From positions 7,041 through 71,040 of the forward strand of contig CAXSCR010000016.1 of NCBI GenBank assembly GCA_964235605.1: a DNA stretch of 64,000 nucleotides. Reading direction: 5' to 3'. A model generated the notes under the pieces. That model saw only the letters and a list, made by a program, of their open reading frames with translations. It was not told the DNA's origin and made no database searches. The number at the start of each line of letters is the position of its first letter. Within the stretch, counting starts at the first letter, position 1. Origin of the DNA: DATCRE01 sp964235605 (GTDB lineage: Bacteria; Bacteroidota; Bacteroidia; Cytophagales; Cyclobacteriaceae). Shown here one piece after another: positions 8,582 through 18,192 of this stretch. The translations under genes and the position numbers were made by a program.

Positions 8582-11491
8582 ATGCTTAAAAATTTTTTAT
8601 TGTGCCTTGCGCTTATTTTCACCTTCATACTAAATGCACATTCCCAATCCGCCAAAAGTCAATGGATTGACAGCGTATTCAATACTTTTGGGTTAGAAGA
8701 AAAGATAGGACAACTATTTATGGCCTCTGTATATGCCGATAAAGAGAACCGAGTGATTGAGATTGAAAATGAAATAAAAAATAATCACATAGGTGGCGTG
8801 GTTTTCATGAAAGGTGGCGGGCCTATTCAACATGTTAAACTTACCAATCACTTACAAAATATTTCTGCTACTCCCCTTTTCGTTGCACAAGATGCTCAGT
8901 CAGGCCTTGGACCAATAATGGATAGCACCTTAAACTTTCCAAGTACATTAGCCTTAGGCGCCATACAAAATGATAGTCTCATTTATGCTGCTGGTGAAGA
9001 GATAGGGAAAGAGCTTAAAGCCTTAGGTATACACGTAAACTTCGCTCCGGTAATAGGGCTGGACGTTAGTTTTAATAACAGGTCAAATTCATTTGGATCT
9101 AACAGGTTTAGGGTTGCGGCTAAGTCGCTGGCTTTTATGCGTGGCCTCCAAACGCAAGGAATTTTGGCTTGCGCAAAAAACTTTTCACTTAGCGGTCTTA
9201 CTATTACTGATGTTCAACAAGGTTTGCCAATTGTTAAGACATACGCAGATTCTATAAGTAGTTACCCCATTCAAAAATTATTAAATCAAGGACTCAACTA
9301 TGTAATGCCTACTTCGGCTGAATTCCCAATATTCTATCAACAGAAACATTTTATTAAAAAGACAAGATTAAGAGCGGGGGCTATAACTTCAATTTTTGCA
9401 GGTGATTGGCTTAAGAAGCAAATGAACTTCAAAGGCCTTGTTTTAATTGATATTCAAGGAATGGAAGGTAGCACTAAATACAGGGCAGGCGAAGCTGAGA
9501 TGCTTGCTTTCTTAGCTGGTAATGATATGCTGGTATTTTCAAATAATATAGCACCGGCCATTCGTAGAATAAAAAAACTTCTTAAAAAACAAAATCAGTA
9601 TCTATCACAACTAGACAATAGTGTAAAGAAAATTCTAGCTGCTAAATACGATGCAGGGCTATATAGAAAAACAACTGTAAAAACAGACGGCCTAATAGTC
9701 AAATTAAACACAGCAGAAGGACAATTGCTTAACAGAAAACTTCACGAAGACGCCATCACGGTGATTCAAAATTCTAAAAATTTATTGCCCATTGTTACAT
9801 TAGAAAACAATCATTTTGCCTATGTGAACACCAATAATGAATCTGTCAATAGTGAATTCTATCGATACTTAAAAAAATATGTTGCGGCCGATCAATTCCC
9901 TGTCGATGACAAAACTAACATAGATGCGTTAGCGAAGTTATTACATGAGAAGGAAGTAATTCTGGTTGGCTTGTTTCCAAAAACTTCCGATGACGTAATG
10001 CAAAAACTGATGCCTTTGTTGAAAGAATTGACTGCATCTCATCAAGTTATTATTTGCGATTTCGGCTATTTAAATTCCATCAAAGATGCAGACGACTTCA
10101 CCGCTTTTATCAGCGCATATAGCAACAGCACCGACATGTTAAGATTGGTACCACAAGTAATTTTTGGTGGCATTGGTGCAAGCGGACAATTATCTTTTTC
10201 AGCATCACCTACAATCAAAGAAGGCTTGTGGTTTAAAACTCAGTCATTGAACCGGTTTCAATATTCCTTGCCTGAAGATGCGCACATGGACAGCGAAACA
10301 TTAAAGTCCATTGACACCATTGCCAACGAAGCAATAAAGATGGGCGCAACACCGGGCTGCCACGTTTTTGTAGCCCATGAAGGTAAAGTAGTCTTCGAAA
10401 AATCATATGGATACTTAACCTATGAAAACAAGATACCAGTAACTGATGAAACTATTTATGATCTCGCATCTGTCACCAAGGTATCAGCCACGCTACAAGC
10501 TGTTATGTTTTTGTATGAAAAGGGCATGATCGATATTAACAAGAAAGCCTCAGCATACTTGCCAAAATTGAAGGGATCAAACAAAAGCGATTATACACTA
10601 AAAGATATTCTAACACACCAAGCCGGGCTCTGGCCCTTTCTTCCTTTTTGGGCGCAGACAAAAAAGGACGATAAGTTTATGCCTGAATATTATAGCGATA
10701 AGAAGAGTGAGGAATATCCTTATCTAGTTGCTGAAAATTTGTACGCATCAGTAGGTATTAAAGATAGCCTCTGGAACTGGATCATAAAATCGAAAGTACG
10801 TGAGAAGGCCGCGCGCACACCTTTTGATTATCGGTATAGTGACATGGGTTTTTATATCCTTCAACACCTGTCAGAAAAAATATTAAATCAGCCGCTTGAT
10901 GATTTTTTACAACAAAATCTATACGAACCACTAGGCGCTACAACAACGGGGTATTTGCCTTTGGACAGATTTCCGCCAACCCAAATTGCACCTACAGAAA
11001 ACGATAAATCATTTCGAAATTCTCTCTTAGTAGGAACGGTTCATGATCAAGGCGCAGCTATGCAAGGTGGCGTAGCGGGTCATGCTGGGCTATTCAGCAA
11101 TGCGAGTGATTTAGCTAAACTCGGTCAGATGTTGTTACAAGAAGGAAGCTATGGAGGCTATCAATATTATAAACCCGAAACCGTAAGAACGTTTACGCAA
11201 CAACAATTTGAAACAAGTCGCAGAGGCCTTGGTTGGGATAGGCCAATACCATCAGACCCGCATGGACCAACATCTTTACATGCTTCGCCTAAAACCTTTG
11301 GACATACAGGCTTTACAGGAACCTGCATTTGGGTTGACCCTGAATATAATTTGGTCTACGTTTTTCTTTCAAACAGAGTGCATCCAGATATGACCAATAA
11401 CAAATTGATTAATGCTAACATTAGACCGCGGATTCAAGATGTGCTTTATAAATCTATATTTAAATACAACGATCAAAAGGGCATTCAATAA
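8582..11491 (+). CDS. Exported two-domain protein: degenerate GH3 domain fused to serine beta-lactamase-fold hydrolase
   Basis: I place the start at ATG 8582 because it begins a clean signal peptide (LKNFLLCLALIFTFILNAHSQ); a TTG 24 bases upstream would spoil it. Length is then 969 residues. Residues 30-370 are a GH3 N-terminal domain like NagZ N-acetylglucosaminidases, and D290 (GLVLIDIQGM) matches the nucleophile. The KHFPGHGxT...DSH loop reads K199-N-F-S-L-S-G-L-T-I-T-D-V-Q-Q, so the general acid/base histidine and most substrate-contact residues are missing. Residues 570-960 are a class-C beta-lactamase/penicillin-binding fold with SVTK (S630, K633), YSD and GHTG, which look active. The fusion is common in Bacteroidota and suggests cell-wall work; the first domain may only bind. 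Confidence 0.88.
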   Translation: MLKNFLLCLALIFTFILNAHSQSAKSQWIDSVFNTFGLEEKIGQLFMASVYADKENRVIEIENEIKNNHIGGVVFMKGGGPIQHVKLTNHLQNISATPLFVAQDAQSGLGPIMDSTLNFPSTLALGAIQNDSLIYAAGEEIGKELKALGIHVNFAPVIGLDVSFNNRSNSFGSNRFRVAAKSLAFMRGLQTQGILACAKNFSLSGLTITDVQQGLPIVKTYADSISSYPIQKLLNQGLNYVMPTSAEFPIFYQQKHFIKKTRLRAGAITSIFAGDWLKKQMNFKGLVLIDIQGMEGSTKYRAGEAEMLAFLAGNDMLVFSNNIAPAIRRIKKLLKKQNQYLSQLDNSVKKILAAKYDAGLYRKTTVKTDGLIVKLNTAEGQLLNRKLHEDAITVIQNSKNLLPIVTLENNHFAYVNTNNESVNSEFYRYLKKYVAADQFPVDDKTNIDALAKLLHEKEVILVGLFPKTSDDVMQKLMPLLKELTASHQVIICDFGYLNSIKDADDFTAFISAYSNSTDMLRLVPQVIFGGIGASGQLSFSASPTIKEGLWFKTQSLNRFQYSLPEDAHMDSETLKSIDTIANEAIKMGATPGCHVFVAHEGKVVFEKSYGYLTYENKIPVTDETIYDLASVTKVSATLQAVMFLYEKGMIDINKKASAYLPKLKGSNKSDYTLKDILTHQAGLWPFLPFWAQTKKDDKFMPEYYSDKKSEEYPYLVAENLYASVGIKDSLWNWIIKSKVREKAARTPFDYRYSDMGFYILQHLSEKILNQPLDDFLQQNLYEPLGATTTGYLPLDRFPPTQIAPTENDKSFRNSLLVGTVHDQGAAMQGGVAGHAGLFSNASDLAKLGQMLLQEGSYGGYQYYKPETVRTFTQQQFETSRRGLGWDRPIPSDPHGPTSLHASPKTFGHTGFTGTCIWVDPEYNLVYVFLSNRVHPDMTNNKLINANIRPRIQDVLYKSIFKYNDQKGIQ

Positions 11492-11530
11492 CATCTTTAA
11501 ACAATTATGCGCTTATAGCCGAAACCTCGA

Positions 11531-11598
11531 TGGGGGTAAATGAGTTATACACTAACCAGTAAGTTGTGGCGCTATACTGGCAATAAAAAACACCCCCA
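11531..11598 (+). promoter_or_regulatory. Nested stem-loop in the gap before bshA
   Basis: TGGGGGT (11531-11537) pairs with ACCCCCA (11592-11598). Nested inside, CCAGTA (11556-11561) pairs with TACTGG (11575-11580). It occupies the middle of the 146-base gap between the GH3/beta-lactamase gene and the GTG-started bshA. It may be a terminator of the former or a structured leader of the latter; no T run follows. Confidence 0.4.
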
Positions 11599-11637
11599 AA
11601 CGTCAATACCATTAAGTAATATAAAAATCAAATAAGC

Positions 11638-12789
11638 GTGGAGTCAAAAAAAATAGGAATTGTTTGTTATCCAACCTTTGGTGGAAGTGGTGTTGTAGCT
11701 ACCGAACTCGGCAAGGCACTCGCCAAAGAAGGACATAAAATTCATTTTATCACCTACTCACAACCAACCCGATTAGACTTCTTAAATGAAAACTTATTTT
11801 ATCATGAAGTTGATTTTAGATCTTACCCGCTATTTGAATACCCGCCCTATGAATTGGCTTTAGCTAGTAAAATGGTTAGTGTAGTAAAAAATGAAGGCCT
11901 AGACCTGCTTCATGTACATTACGCTATCCCACATGCTTCATCGGCCTATATGGCTAAACAGATTTTGAAAACACATGGCATTAGTATTCCTGTAATAACA
12001 ACATTGCATGGTACGGATATAACGTTGGTGGGTAAAGATCCATCTTATGAACCTGTCGTTACCTTTAGTATCAATGAGTCAGAAGGAGTAACGGCAGTAT
12101 CGCATGATTTGAAGAAAGAGACTTTTGAACATTTTAAGATCACCAACGAAATTGAGGTAATTCCTAATTTTATAGATCTTGAAAAATTTAAAAAACAAAA
12201 GAAAGACCATTTTAAAAAGGCTATCTGTCCTAATGATGAAGTCCTTGTAGTACACACCTCAAACTTTAGAAAAGTTAAACGCATTGGTGATGTGATACGC
12301 GTATTCGCGAACATTCAAAAGGAAATTCCTGCTAAACTTTTAATGATTGGAGATGGCCCTGAACGGTCAAAGGCTGAAAATCTTTGTCGTGAATTGGGTA
12401 TTACAGACAATACCAGGTTCCTTGGGAAACTAGAAGCCGTTGAAGAAGTCTTATCTGTTGCCGATCTATTTTTGATGCCTTCAGAGAAAGAAAGTTTTGG
12501 TTTAGCTGCATTAGAAGCCATGGCGTGTGAGGTGCCTGTTATATCCACCAACACAGGAGGCCTACCTGAATTAAACGTTCAAGGTGTAACCGGTTTTTTA
12601 AGTAAGATTGGTGACGTTGAAGACATGACTAAAAGAAGCCTTTTTATATTAGACAAAAAGAATTTGCCAACATTTAAGGCAAAAGCATTAGCCCGGGCAA
12701 AAGAATTTGACATAACGCGTATCCTTCCGTTGTACGAAGCGTATTATGAAAGAATTATTCAAAAGACGAAGGTTAAAGCGCTTGTATAA
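11638..12789 (+). CDS. bshA: N-acetyl-alpha-D-glucosaminyl L-malate synthase BshA
   Basis: BshA is the GT4 glycosyltransferase that joins GlcNAc from UDP-GlcNAc to L-malate, the first step of bacillithiol synthesis. The 383-residue protein begins (GTG start) KKIGIVCYPTFGGSGVVATELG, the glycine-rich acceptor loop of BshA. It has LLHVHYAIPHASSAYMA, TTLHGTDITLVG, VSHDLKKET, and the donor-site motif MPSEKESFGLAALEAMACE with the EX7E glutamates. Length fits the family. The rest of the pathway (bshB, bshC) is not in the window. Bacillithiol use is common in Bacteroidota. Confidence 0.95.
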   Translation: MESKKIGIVCYPTFGGSGVVATELGKALAKEGHKIHFITYSQPTRLDFLNENLFYHEVDFRSYPLFEYPPYELALASKMVSVVKNEGLDLLHVHYAIPHASSAYMAKQILKTHGISIPVITTLHGTDITLVGKDPSYEPVVTFSINESEGVTAVSHDLKKETFEHFKITNEIEVIPNFIDLEKFKKQKKDHFKKAICPNDEVLVVHTSNFRKVKRIGDVIRVFANIQKEIPAKLLMIGDGPERSKAENLCRELGITDNTRFLGKLEAVEEVLSVADLFLMPSEKESFGLAALEAMACEVPVISTNTGGLPELNVQGVTGFLSKIGDVEDMTKRSLFILDKKNLPTFKAKALARAKEFDITRILPLYEAYYERIIQKTKVKALV

Positions 12790-13111
12790 AATGACCAGAA
12801 ATAAAATCGGTCATCTTACTCATCCATTAAGTTCTAGATATTTATAGTTCTCTTTTGTTTGATTTAATACGTTGGGCTAAGTGTGAAATGAGCATGAAAA
12901 CATTCCCATAGCCGCTGCAACCAACATGGTAAAACCAGTTCATAGTTTTTCATAACAAAATCGTTTTGATATAATACGGTAAACGGCATACAGTTAACAA
13001 GATTGTTGCTGATGCGTTCTGCCTGGTTCGTAAACTTTTTAGAAATTAAATTTTGAAGCCGAAACAGAATTACCAATTTAATGGTTAATTGATAAGACTT
13101 TATAGGATATC
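12790..13111. other. Spacer of 322 bases between bshA and the VWA gene
   Basis: Only a weak stem (TGACC 12792-12796 with GGTCA 12809-12813) close to the bshA stop is visible, possibly a poor terminator. A 70-codon open frame on the minus strand (12864-13076) shows no domain, signal or convincing start. I see nothing else. Confidence 0.5.
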
Positions 13112-14209
13112 ATGCTCGGACATCGCTTTAGTAAATATACACCACCCCCTGAGAAAGGAAAATCTGATTTTGAAAAACTTCTTAAGGTTTTCATGCAGTT
13201 GCTTTTAATCACATCAGGCAACGTTGCTGAAGCACTTCAGTGGCTTACTGAGGTAGACAGACAGCATGGACTCACCAACGCGAATTATGGTATGGGTGAT
13301 TTCATTGAAGACCTTAAACGCAACGGATACATCACAGAAGAAGGACCAAAAGGTGAATTTAAACTGAATGCGAAAAGTGAACAAAATCTACGTCAATCAG
13401 CATTAGAAGAAATCTTTGGGAAACTGAAGAAAAGTAAATCTGGCGATCATAATACCTTTCATAGCGGGCAAGGTGATGAACAGACTACCGAGAAACGTGA
13501 TTATCAATTCGGTGATACACTCGAACAAATATCAGTAACAGATTCTTTACGGAACGCGCAGATCAATCATGGATTAGATAATTTCTTCATGACAGAAGAT
13601 GATCTAGAAGTGATGGAAAGTGAATTTAAAACACAGACCTCCACGGTGTTGATGATTGATATTTCACATTCGATGATTCTCTATGGCGAGGATAGAATTA
13701 CGCCTGCTAAAAAAGTTGCCATGGCTTTAGCCGAATTAATCACAAGAAAATATCCGAAAGACACGTTAGATATTCTTGTATTTGGAGATGACGCCTGGCA
13801 AATAGAAATTAAAGATCTTCCCTATCTTCAGGTTGGTCCTTATCATACCAATACGGTGGCTGGCCTTGAGCTGGCTATGGATATTCTCAGACGAAGAAAG
13901 AATAGCAACAAACAAGTTTTCATGATCACCGATGGCAAGCCCACGTGCATCAAGCAAGGAATAAAATATTATAAGAATGCTTTCGGGCTCGACCCAAAAA
14001 TCCTGAATAAAACATTGACCCTAGCAAGTCAACTACGAAAGTTAAAAATACCCGTTACCACTTTCATGATTGCCACAGACCCGTACTTGAAATCATTTGT
14101 ACGCGACTTTACGAAAGCAAACAATGGAAATGCCTACTACAGCAGTTTACAAGGTTTAGGTAATCTTGTCTTTGAAGACTTTAAAAAGAACAGAAGAAAA
14201 AATTTATAA
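13112..14209 (+). CDS. VWA-domain protein, partner of the downstream MoxR-type ATPase
   Basis: The 365-residue protein has a helical N-terminal region (about 1-110), a polar linker, and a von Willebrand A domain from about residue 175. The metal-ion-dependent adhesion site is intact: D183-I-S185-H-S187 (DxSxS), a threonine in HTNTVAGLELA, and an aspartate in FMITDGKPT. No signal peptide is present, so it is cytosolic. The MoxR/ChlI-like ATPase follows after 39 bases, the usual pairing of AAA+ chaperones with VWA partners in metal insertion or complex remodelling (CoxE/CbbO/ChlD-like). The client is not identifiable here. Confidence 0.88.
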   Translation: MLGHRFSKYTPPPEKGKSDFEKLLKVFMQLLLITSGNVAEALQWLTEVDRQHGLTNANYGMGDFIEDLKRNGYITEEGPKGEFKLNAKSEQNLRQSALEEIFGKLKKSKSGDHNTFHSGQGDEQTTEKRDYQFGDTLEQISVTDSLRNAQINHGLDNFFMTEDDLEVMESEFKTQTSTVLMIDISHSMILYGEDRITPAKKVAMALAELITRKYPKDTLDILVFGDDAWQIEIKDLPYLQVGPYHTNTVAGLELAMDILRRRKNSNKQVFMITDGKPTCIKQGIKYYKNAFGLDPKILNKTLTLASQLRKLKIPVTTFMIATDPYLKSFVRDFTKANNGNAYYSSLQGLGNLVFEDFKKNRRKNL

Positions 14210-14248
14210 GTCAATTACAATATTGATTGAACTACTTAAAAATAAATC

Positions 14249-15772
14249 ATGAAGGATCACGCAAAGATTAGAACACTCGCGCAATTAAAAGAGGCTGGTT
14301 ATAAATCAAAATCTGTAAAAGAAGAATTACGCGCTAATCTCATTCATAAGTTAAAAAACAAAGAATCTGTTTTTGCAGGTATCTGGGGCTACGAAGAAAC
14401 CGTAATTCCTGATTTAGAGCGGGCTATTCTTGCGGGCCATGACGTAAATTTACTTGGCTTAAGAGGCCAAGCGAAAACAAGACTAGCGCGCTTAATGGTA
14501 AACCTTTTAGATGAATATATTCCTGCAATTGAAGGCTCTGAATTAAATGATGATCCTCTAAAACCGATCTCAAGATTTGGAATTGACAAAATAAAAGAAT
14601 CTGGTGATGACACGCTCATTACCTGGATTCACCGTGATGATCGCTACACCGAAAAGCTCGCTACACCAGATGTGTCAATAGCAGATTTGATTGGTGATGT
14701 TGATCCGATTAAGGCAGCTACATTAAAACTTCCATACGCTGATGAGCGCGTTATCCACTTTGGGTTAATACCACGTTCTCATAGAGGCATCTTTGTTATT
14801 AATGAATTGCCCGATCTTCAAGCCAGAATTCAAGTTGCTTTGTTTAACATTTTGCAAGAAGGCGACATACAAATAAGAGGCTTCAAGATTAGGTTACCGC
14901 TAGATCTTCAATTTGTTTTCACTGCTAATCCTGAAGATTATACCAACCGAGGAAGCATCGTTACACCTTTGAAAGACAGAATCGATAGCCAGATAATTAC
15001 ACATTATCCTAAGACTTTAGGTATTGGAAAACGAATAACACAACAAGAAGCAAGATTAAAAGACGAGCAACGTAAATCCATTACCGTAGCAGAGATCGCG
15101 AAAGACTTGGTTGAACAAGTTGCATTCGAAGCAAGGAAAAGTGAGTATGTAGATGCAAAGAGTGGCGTATCTGCAAGACTTACAATTTCAGCCTACGAAA
15201 ACTTAATTGCCGCTGCTGAACGTAGAAGCATTATCAACAGCGAAAAAAATGCATTCATCCGCATTTCAGATTTTATTGGTGTTGTTCCTGCCATAACTGG
15301 AAAAGTAGAATTGGTATATGAAGGAGAACAAGAAGGTCCGGGTATTGTTGCCCAGAATTTAATAGGCAAAGCCATACGCACACAATTTGTTAACTACTTT
15401 CCTGATCCGGATAAGTTTAGAAAGCAAAAAGAAAAAAGTCCATACAAGAAAATTTCAAACTGGTTTGGTGAAGGCAATACCATTGATTTGCTGCACGACC
15501 TGACCCAACACGAGTTTGAGAAAATAATTAGAAATGTTCCAGGACTAGCTGATCTTGTTAATGAATTCCATAAAGGGCAAGATCAAGCTTCTAAATTATT
15601 TTTAATGGAATTTGCGCTCCATGGTTTAGCTGAATATAGTTTAATAAGTAAACATAATCTTACTGCTGGTCTTCAGTTCAAAGACCTATTAAGCAGCATG
15701 TTCACGATACCACGACCTGGTGGCATTGAAGATGAAGACGATGATGAAGCGACAGGTGGACGCTTTAAATAA
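14249..15772 (+). CDS. MoxR/magnesium-chelatase-like AAA+ ATPase
   Basis: The 507-residue protein has a Walker A variant GLRGQAKT at residues 70-77, a Walker-B-like GIFVINELPDL around residue 175, a sensor-1 FTANPEDYTNRG near 230, and a TPLKDRIDSQI arginine-finger region. The C-terminus is a helical lid ending in an acidic tail (EDEDDDEA). This is the ChlI/MoxR-type AAA+ class, often annotated as sigma-54-interacting or magnesium chelatase. It lies 39 bases after the VWA gene, so the two probably form one chaperone complex. Chlorophyll synthesis is not implied. Confidence 0.9.
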   Translation: MKDHAKIRTLAQLKEAGYKSKSVKEELRANLIHKLKNKESVFAGIWGYEETVIPDLERAILAGHDVNLLGLRGQAKTRLARLMVNLLDEYIPAIEGSELNDDPLKPISRFGIDKIKESGDDTLITWIHRDDRYTEKLATPDVSIADLIGDVDPIKAATLKLPYADERVIHFGLIPRSHRGIFVINELPDLQARIQVALFNILQEGDIQIRGFKIRLPLDLQFVFTANPEDYTNRGSIVTPLKDRIDSQIITHYPKTLGIGKRITQQEARLKDEQRKSITVAEIAKDLVEQVAFEARKSEYVDAKSGVSARLTISAYENLIAAAERRSIINSEKNAFIRISDFIGVVPAITGKVELVYEGEQEGPGIVAQNLIGKAIRTQFVNYFPDPDKFRKQKEKSPYKKISNWFGEGNTIDLLHDLTQHEFEKIIRNVPGLADLVNEFHKGQDQASKLFLMEFALHGLAEYSLISKHNLTAGLQFKDLLSSMFTIPRPGGIEDEDDDEATGGRFK

Positions 15773-15834
15773 AGTTAATGCATAATACCAGCAACAATTA
15801 AATTTTTTCTGTTCTTTATTCACGTACAGGGATT

Positions 15835-16545
15835 ATGAGCAACTTTTATGAGTCTGTTCCTTATAACGCGCAACAAGTTCAAGAATTAAAAAAACTTGTT
15901 TCTAAAGGTGAGGGTAAGTTCCTGGAGTTTAAAAGAAAGGCTTCACACCCAGAGAAGATTATGCGAGAAATGATTGCATTTGCCAACAGCGCTGGCGGAA
16001 TTCTTCTTGTTGGCATTGGTGATGATGGAAGCATACCTGGATTAAAATATCCTGAAGATGATTCTCATGTAATCCACAAGGCGTTAAAACTTTGTAGGCC
16101 GCAAATTGAAGTGATAGAGACTTTCATCCCCTTAGAAGATTCAAGAATCGTCATCCAATACGAAATTCCAGAAAGTAAAAAGAAACCACACGCATTAATT
16201 TCAACTGATCTTACGAAAGAAACTTTTATACGCGTTGATGATAAAAGCATTAAAGCCAGTAGGGAGATGCGTGAGATTATTCAACGCGAGCAACGCAAGA
16301 GAGATATTCGATTTCATTACGGAGAACATGAAACCATGCTCATGAAATACCTGGATGAAAAACCTTCCATAACCTTAAAGGAGTTTGTCGAACTGAGCAA
16401 ACTGAAAAAATTTTATGCGTCTAGAAAATTAATTCTTTTGGTACTTGCAGATGTGTTGAAAGTTTCACCCCATGAGAAAGGAGATTTATATTCGTTAGCC
16501 TTTAGTACAGTAGAAGCTAAGCGCAGAGGCGCTAAGCTATTTTAA
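15835..16545 (+). CDS. AlbA_2 (Schlafen-type) domain protein
   Basis: The 236-residue protein carries an AlbA_2/divergent AAA-4 domain at about residues 18-150. Motifs are GEGKFLEFKRKASHPEKIMREM, IAFANSAGGILLVGIGDDGSIPG, and PESKKKPHALI followed by TFIRVDDKS. The C-terminal 80 residues look like a winged helix (LKEFVELSKLKKFYASRKLI). Proteins with this domain are proposed nucleic-acid-binding regulators; a specific function is not known for this one. It follows the VWA/MoxR pair in the same direction with a 62-base gap and precedes phoH. Confidence 0.85.
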   Translation: MSNFYESVPYNAQQVQELKKLVSKGEGKFLEFKRKASHPEKIMREMIAFANSAGGILLVGIGDDGSIPGLKYPEDDSHVIHKALKLCRPQIEVIETFIPLEDSRIVIQYEIPESKKKPHALISTDLTKETFIRVDDKSIKASREMREIIQREQRKRDIRFHYGEHETMLMKYLDEKPSITLKEFVELSKLKKFYASRKLILLVLADVLKVSPHEKGDLYSLAFSTVEAKRRGAKLF

Positions 16546-16720
16546 GTTTTTCTTAATAAAGGCACATCAAAATAATCACATTTATCTGTTAGAAGTTACA
16601 AGCGCATAGGCCACAACTTGTTCCAACTTGTCTTTACAATACCAAAATATTATTGTAGTATCGTATTAGGCTTGCGTAGCGTTTGGCTACATTACACTAA
16701 ACCAAGTTCGTTCGTCCACT

Positions 16721-18064
16721 ATGGCAAAAAGCGCAAAGGATAAAAAGATTTTTGTATTAGACACCTCTGTTATCATCTATGAACACAACTCCATTCTTAA
16801 CTTTGCCGAACACGACATTGGCATACCCATAACAGTACTAGAGGAACTTGATAATTTTAAAAAAGGAAACGACACCAAAAATTTTGAAGCCCGGGAATTT
16901 ATCAGATTAATTGATAAACTAGCTAAAGATCAATTGCTTCACCAATGGAATCCACTTAATGGAAAGAGCAAAGGAAACTTTAAAGTATTAATGGAGACTA
17001 GTGGTACTGGTTCTCTTGATGCTAATAAAGTATTTGGTGAAGACAAGTCAGACCATCGCATTTTAAACTCCGCCTTGCATTTACAAAAACAGGAAAAAGG
17101 CAGAAAGATAATTTTAGTTTCAAAAGACATAAACCTCCGACTAAAGGCAAAGTCATTGGGTCTTCAAGCTGAAGATTATACAACGGGGAAAGTGCAAAAC
17201 ATTTCTTCTCTTTATAATGGCAAAACAGTTATTGAAGATGTTGATGCTTCTATGATCAACCTCTTATATGAGAAAGGCTACTGCCCGCCTGAAGAGGTCT
17301 TGGGTAAAATAAAGCCCATAAAAAATCACTATTACATTCTTAAGAGTGGTAAGAAATCAGTGCTTGCATTCTTTAACTCTGCGAATGGCATGGTAGAGCA
17401 GGTAGAGAAGCGGTCAGTCTATGGAATTAAGCCGCGCAACGCAGAGCAAACTTTTGCCATGCATGCTGTAACGAAACCAGAAATTAAATTAGTGACAATG
17501 CAAGGTGTTGCAGGCACAGGCAAAACACTTCTTGCGCTCGCAGCAGCTCTTGAACAAAAGCGCGACTTTAAACAAGTCTACCTTGCGCGCCCCATTGTAC
17601 CACTTAGCAATAAAGACATTGGCTATTTACCAGGCGATATAAAATCAAAACTGAATCCTTACATGGAACCCTTATGGGACAATCTGAAATTCATACAAAA
17701 TCAATACAATGAATCAGATAAGGAATACGCAAAAATAACTGAGATGGTGGCTAATGAAAAATTAGTGATTACACCCCTCGCTTACATAAGAGGAAGGAGC
17801 TTGTCTAACATCTGCTTTATTGTAGACGAAGCACAAAACCTCACACCGCATGAAGTAAAAACTATCATTACCCGAGCAGGCGAGAATACGAAGATTATTT
17901 TTACAGGTGATATACATCAAATAGACACACCTTATTTGGATTCACAAAGTAATGGCTTGTCATATCTTATCGATAGTATTAAAGATCATGAATTGTATGC
18001 GCACATTACGTTAGAAAAGGGAGAGCGTTCAGAGCTGGCTAACCTGGCGAACGAGCTCTTATAA
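16721..18064 (+). CDS. PhoH-family ATPase with N-terminal PIN domain
   Basis: The 447-residue protein has a PIN ribonuclease domain at about 10-145: FVLDTSVIIYEHNSIL with D13, VLEELDNFKKGND, and DHRILNSAL plus ILVSKDINLRLKA for the other acidic residues. A PhoH helicase/ATPase domain follows from about 245: Walker A GVAGTGKT, Walker B CFIVDEAQNLTPHEVKTI, and FTGDIHQID. This PIN-PhoH architecture (PhoH2) is reported to unwind and cleave RNA. It is not associated with a small antitoxin-like gene upstream here, so a toxin-antitoxin role is not supported by this locus. Confidence 0.95.
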   Translation: MAKSAKDKKIFVLDTSVIIYEHNSILNFAEHDIGIPITVLEELDNFKKGNDTKNFEAREFIRLIDKLAKDQLLHQWNPLNGKSKGNFKVLMETSGTGSLDANKVFGEDKSDHRILNSALHLQKQEKGRKIILVSKDINLRLKAKSLGLQAEDYTTGKVQNISSLYNGKTVIEDVDASMINLLYEKGYCPPEEVLGKIKPIKNHYYILKSGKKSVLAFFNSANGMVEQVEKRSVYGIKPRNAEQTFAMHAVTKPEIKLVTMQGVAGTGKTLLALAAALEQKRDFKQVYLARPIVPLSNKDIGYLPGDIKSKLNPYMEPLWDNLKFIQNQYNESDKEYAKITEMVANEKLVITPLAYIRGRSLSNICFIVDEAQNLTPHEVKTIITRAGENTKIIFTGDIHQIDTPYLDSQSNGLSYLIDSIKDHELYAHITLEKGERSELANLANELL

Positions 18065-18192
18065 TTCTGATATCATTTAGTGTGATATTCCCAAAAAAAG
18101 ACTTTTGAAAATGACTAAGTAAGCTTTAGTCTGAATTTAAAGTCATTTAGCAGTTGGCCCTAAACTGGCTAAGTATTGGGAAATCTTACAAT

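Noticed and set aside
12864..13076. A 70-codon open frame on the minus strand between bshA and the VWA gene
   Set aside because: It has no recognisable domain, signal peptide or promoter, and its composition looks like noncoding AT-rich sequence.
16721..18064. PhoH2-type toxin-antitoxin locus
   Set aside because: No small antitoxin-like frame overlaps or directly precedes the gene; the small gene lies downstream and does not resemble an antitoxin.
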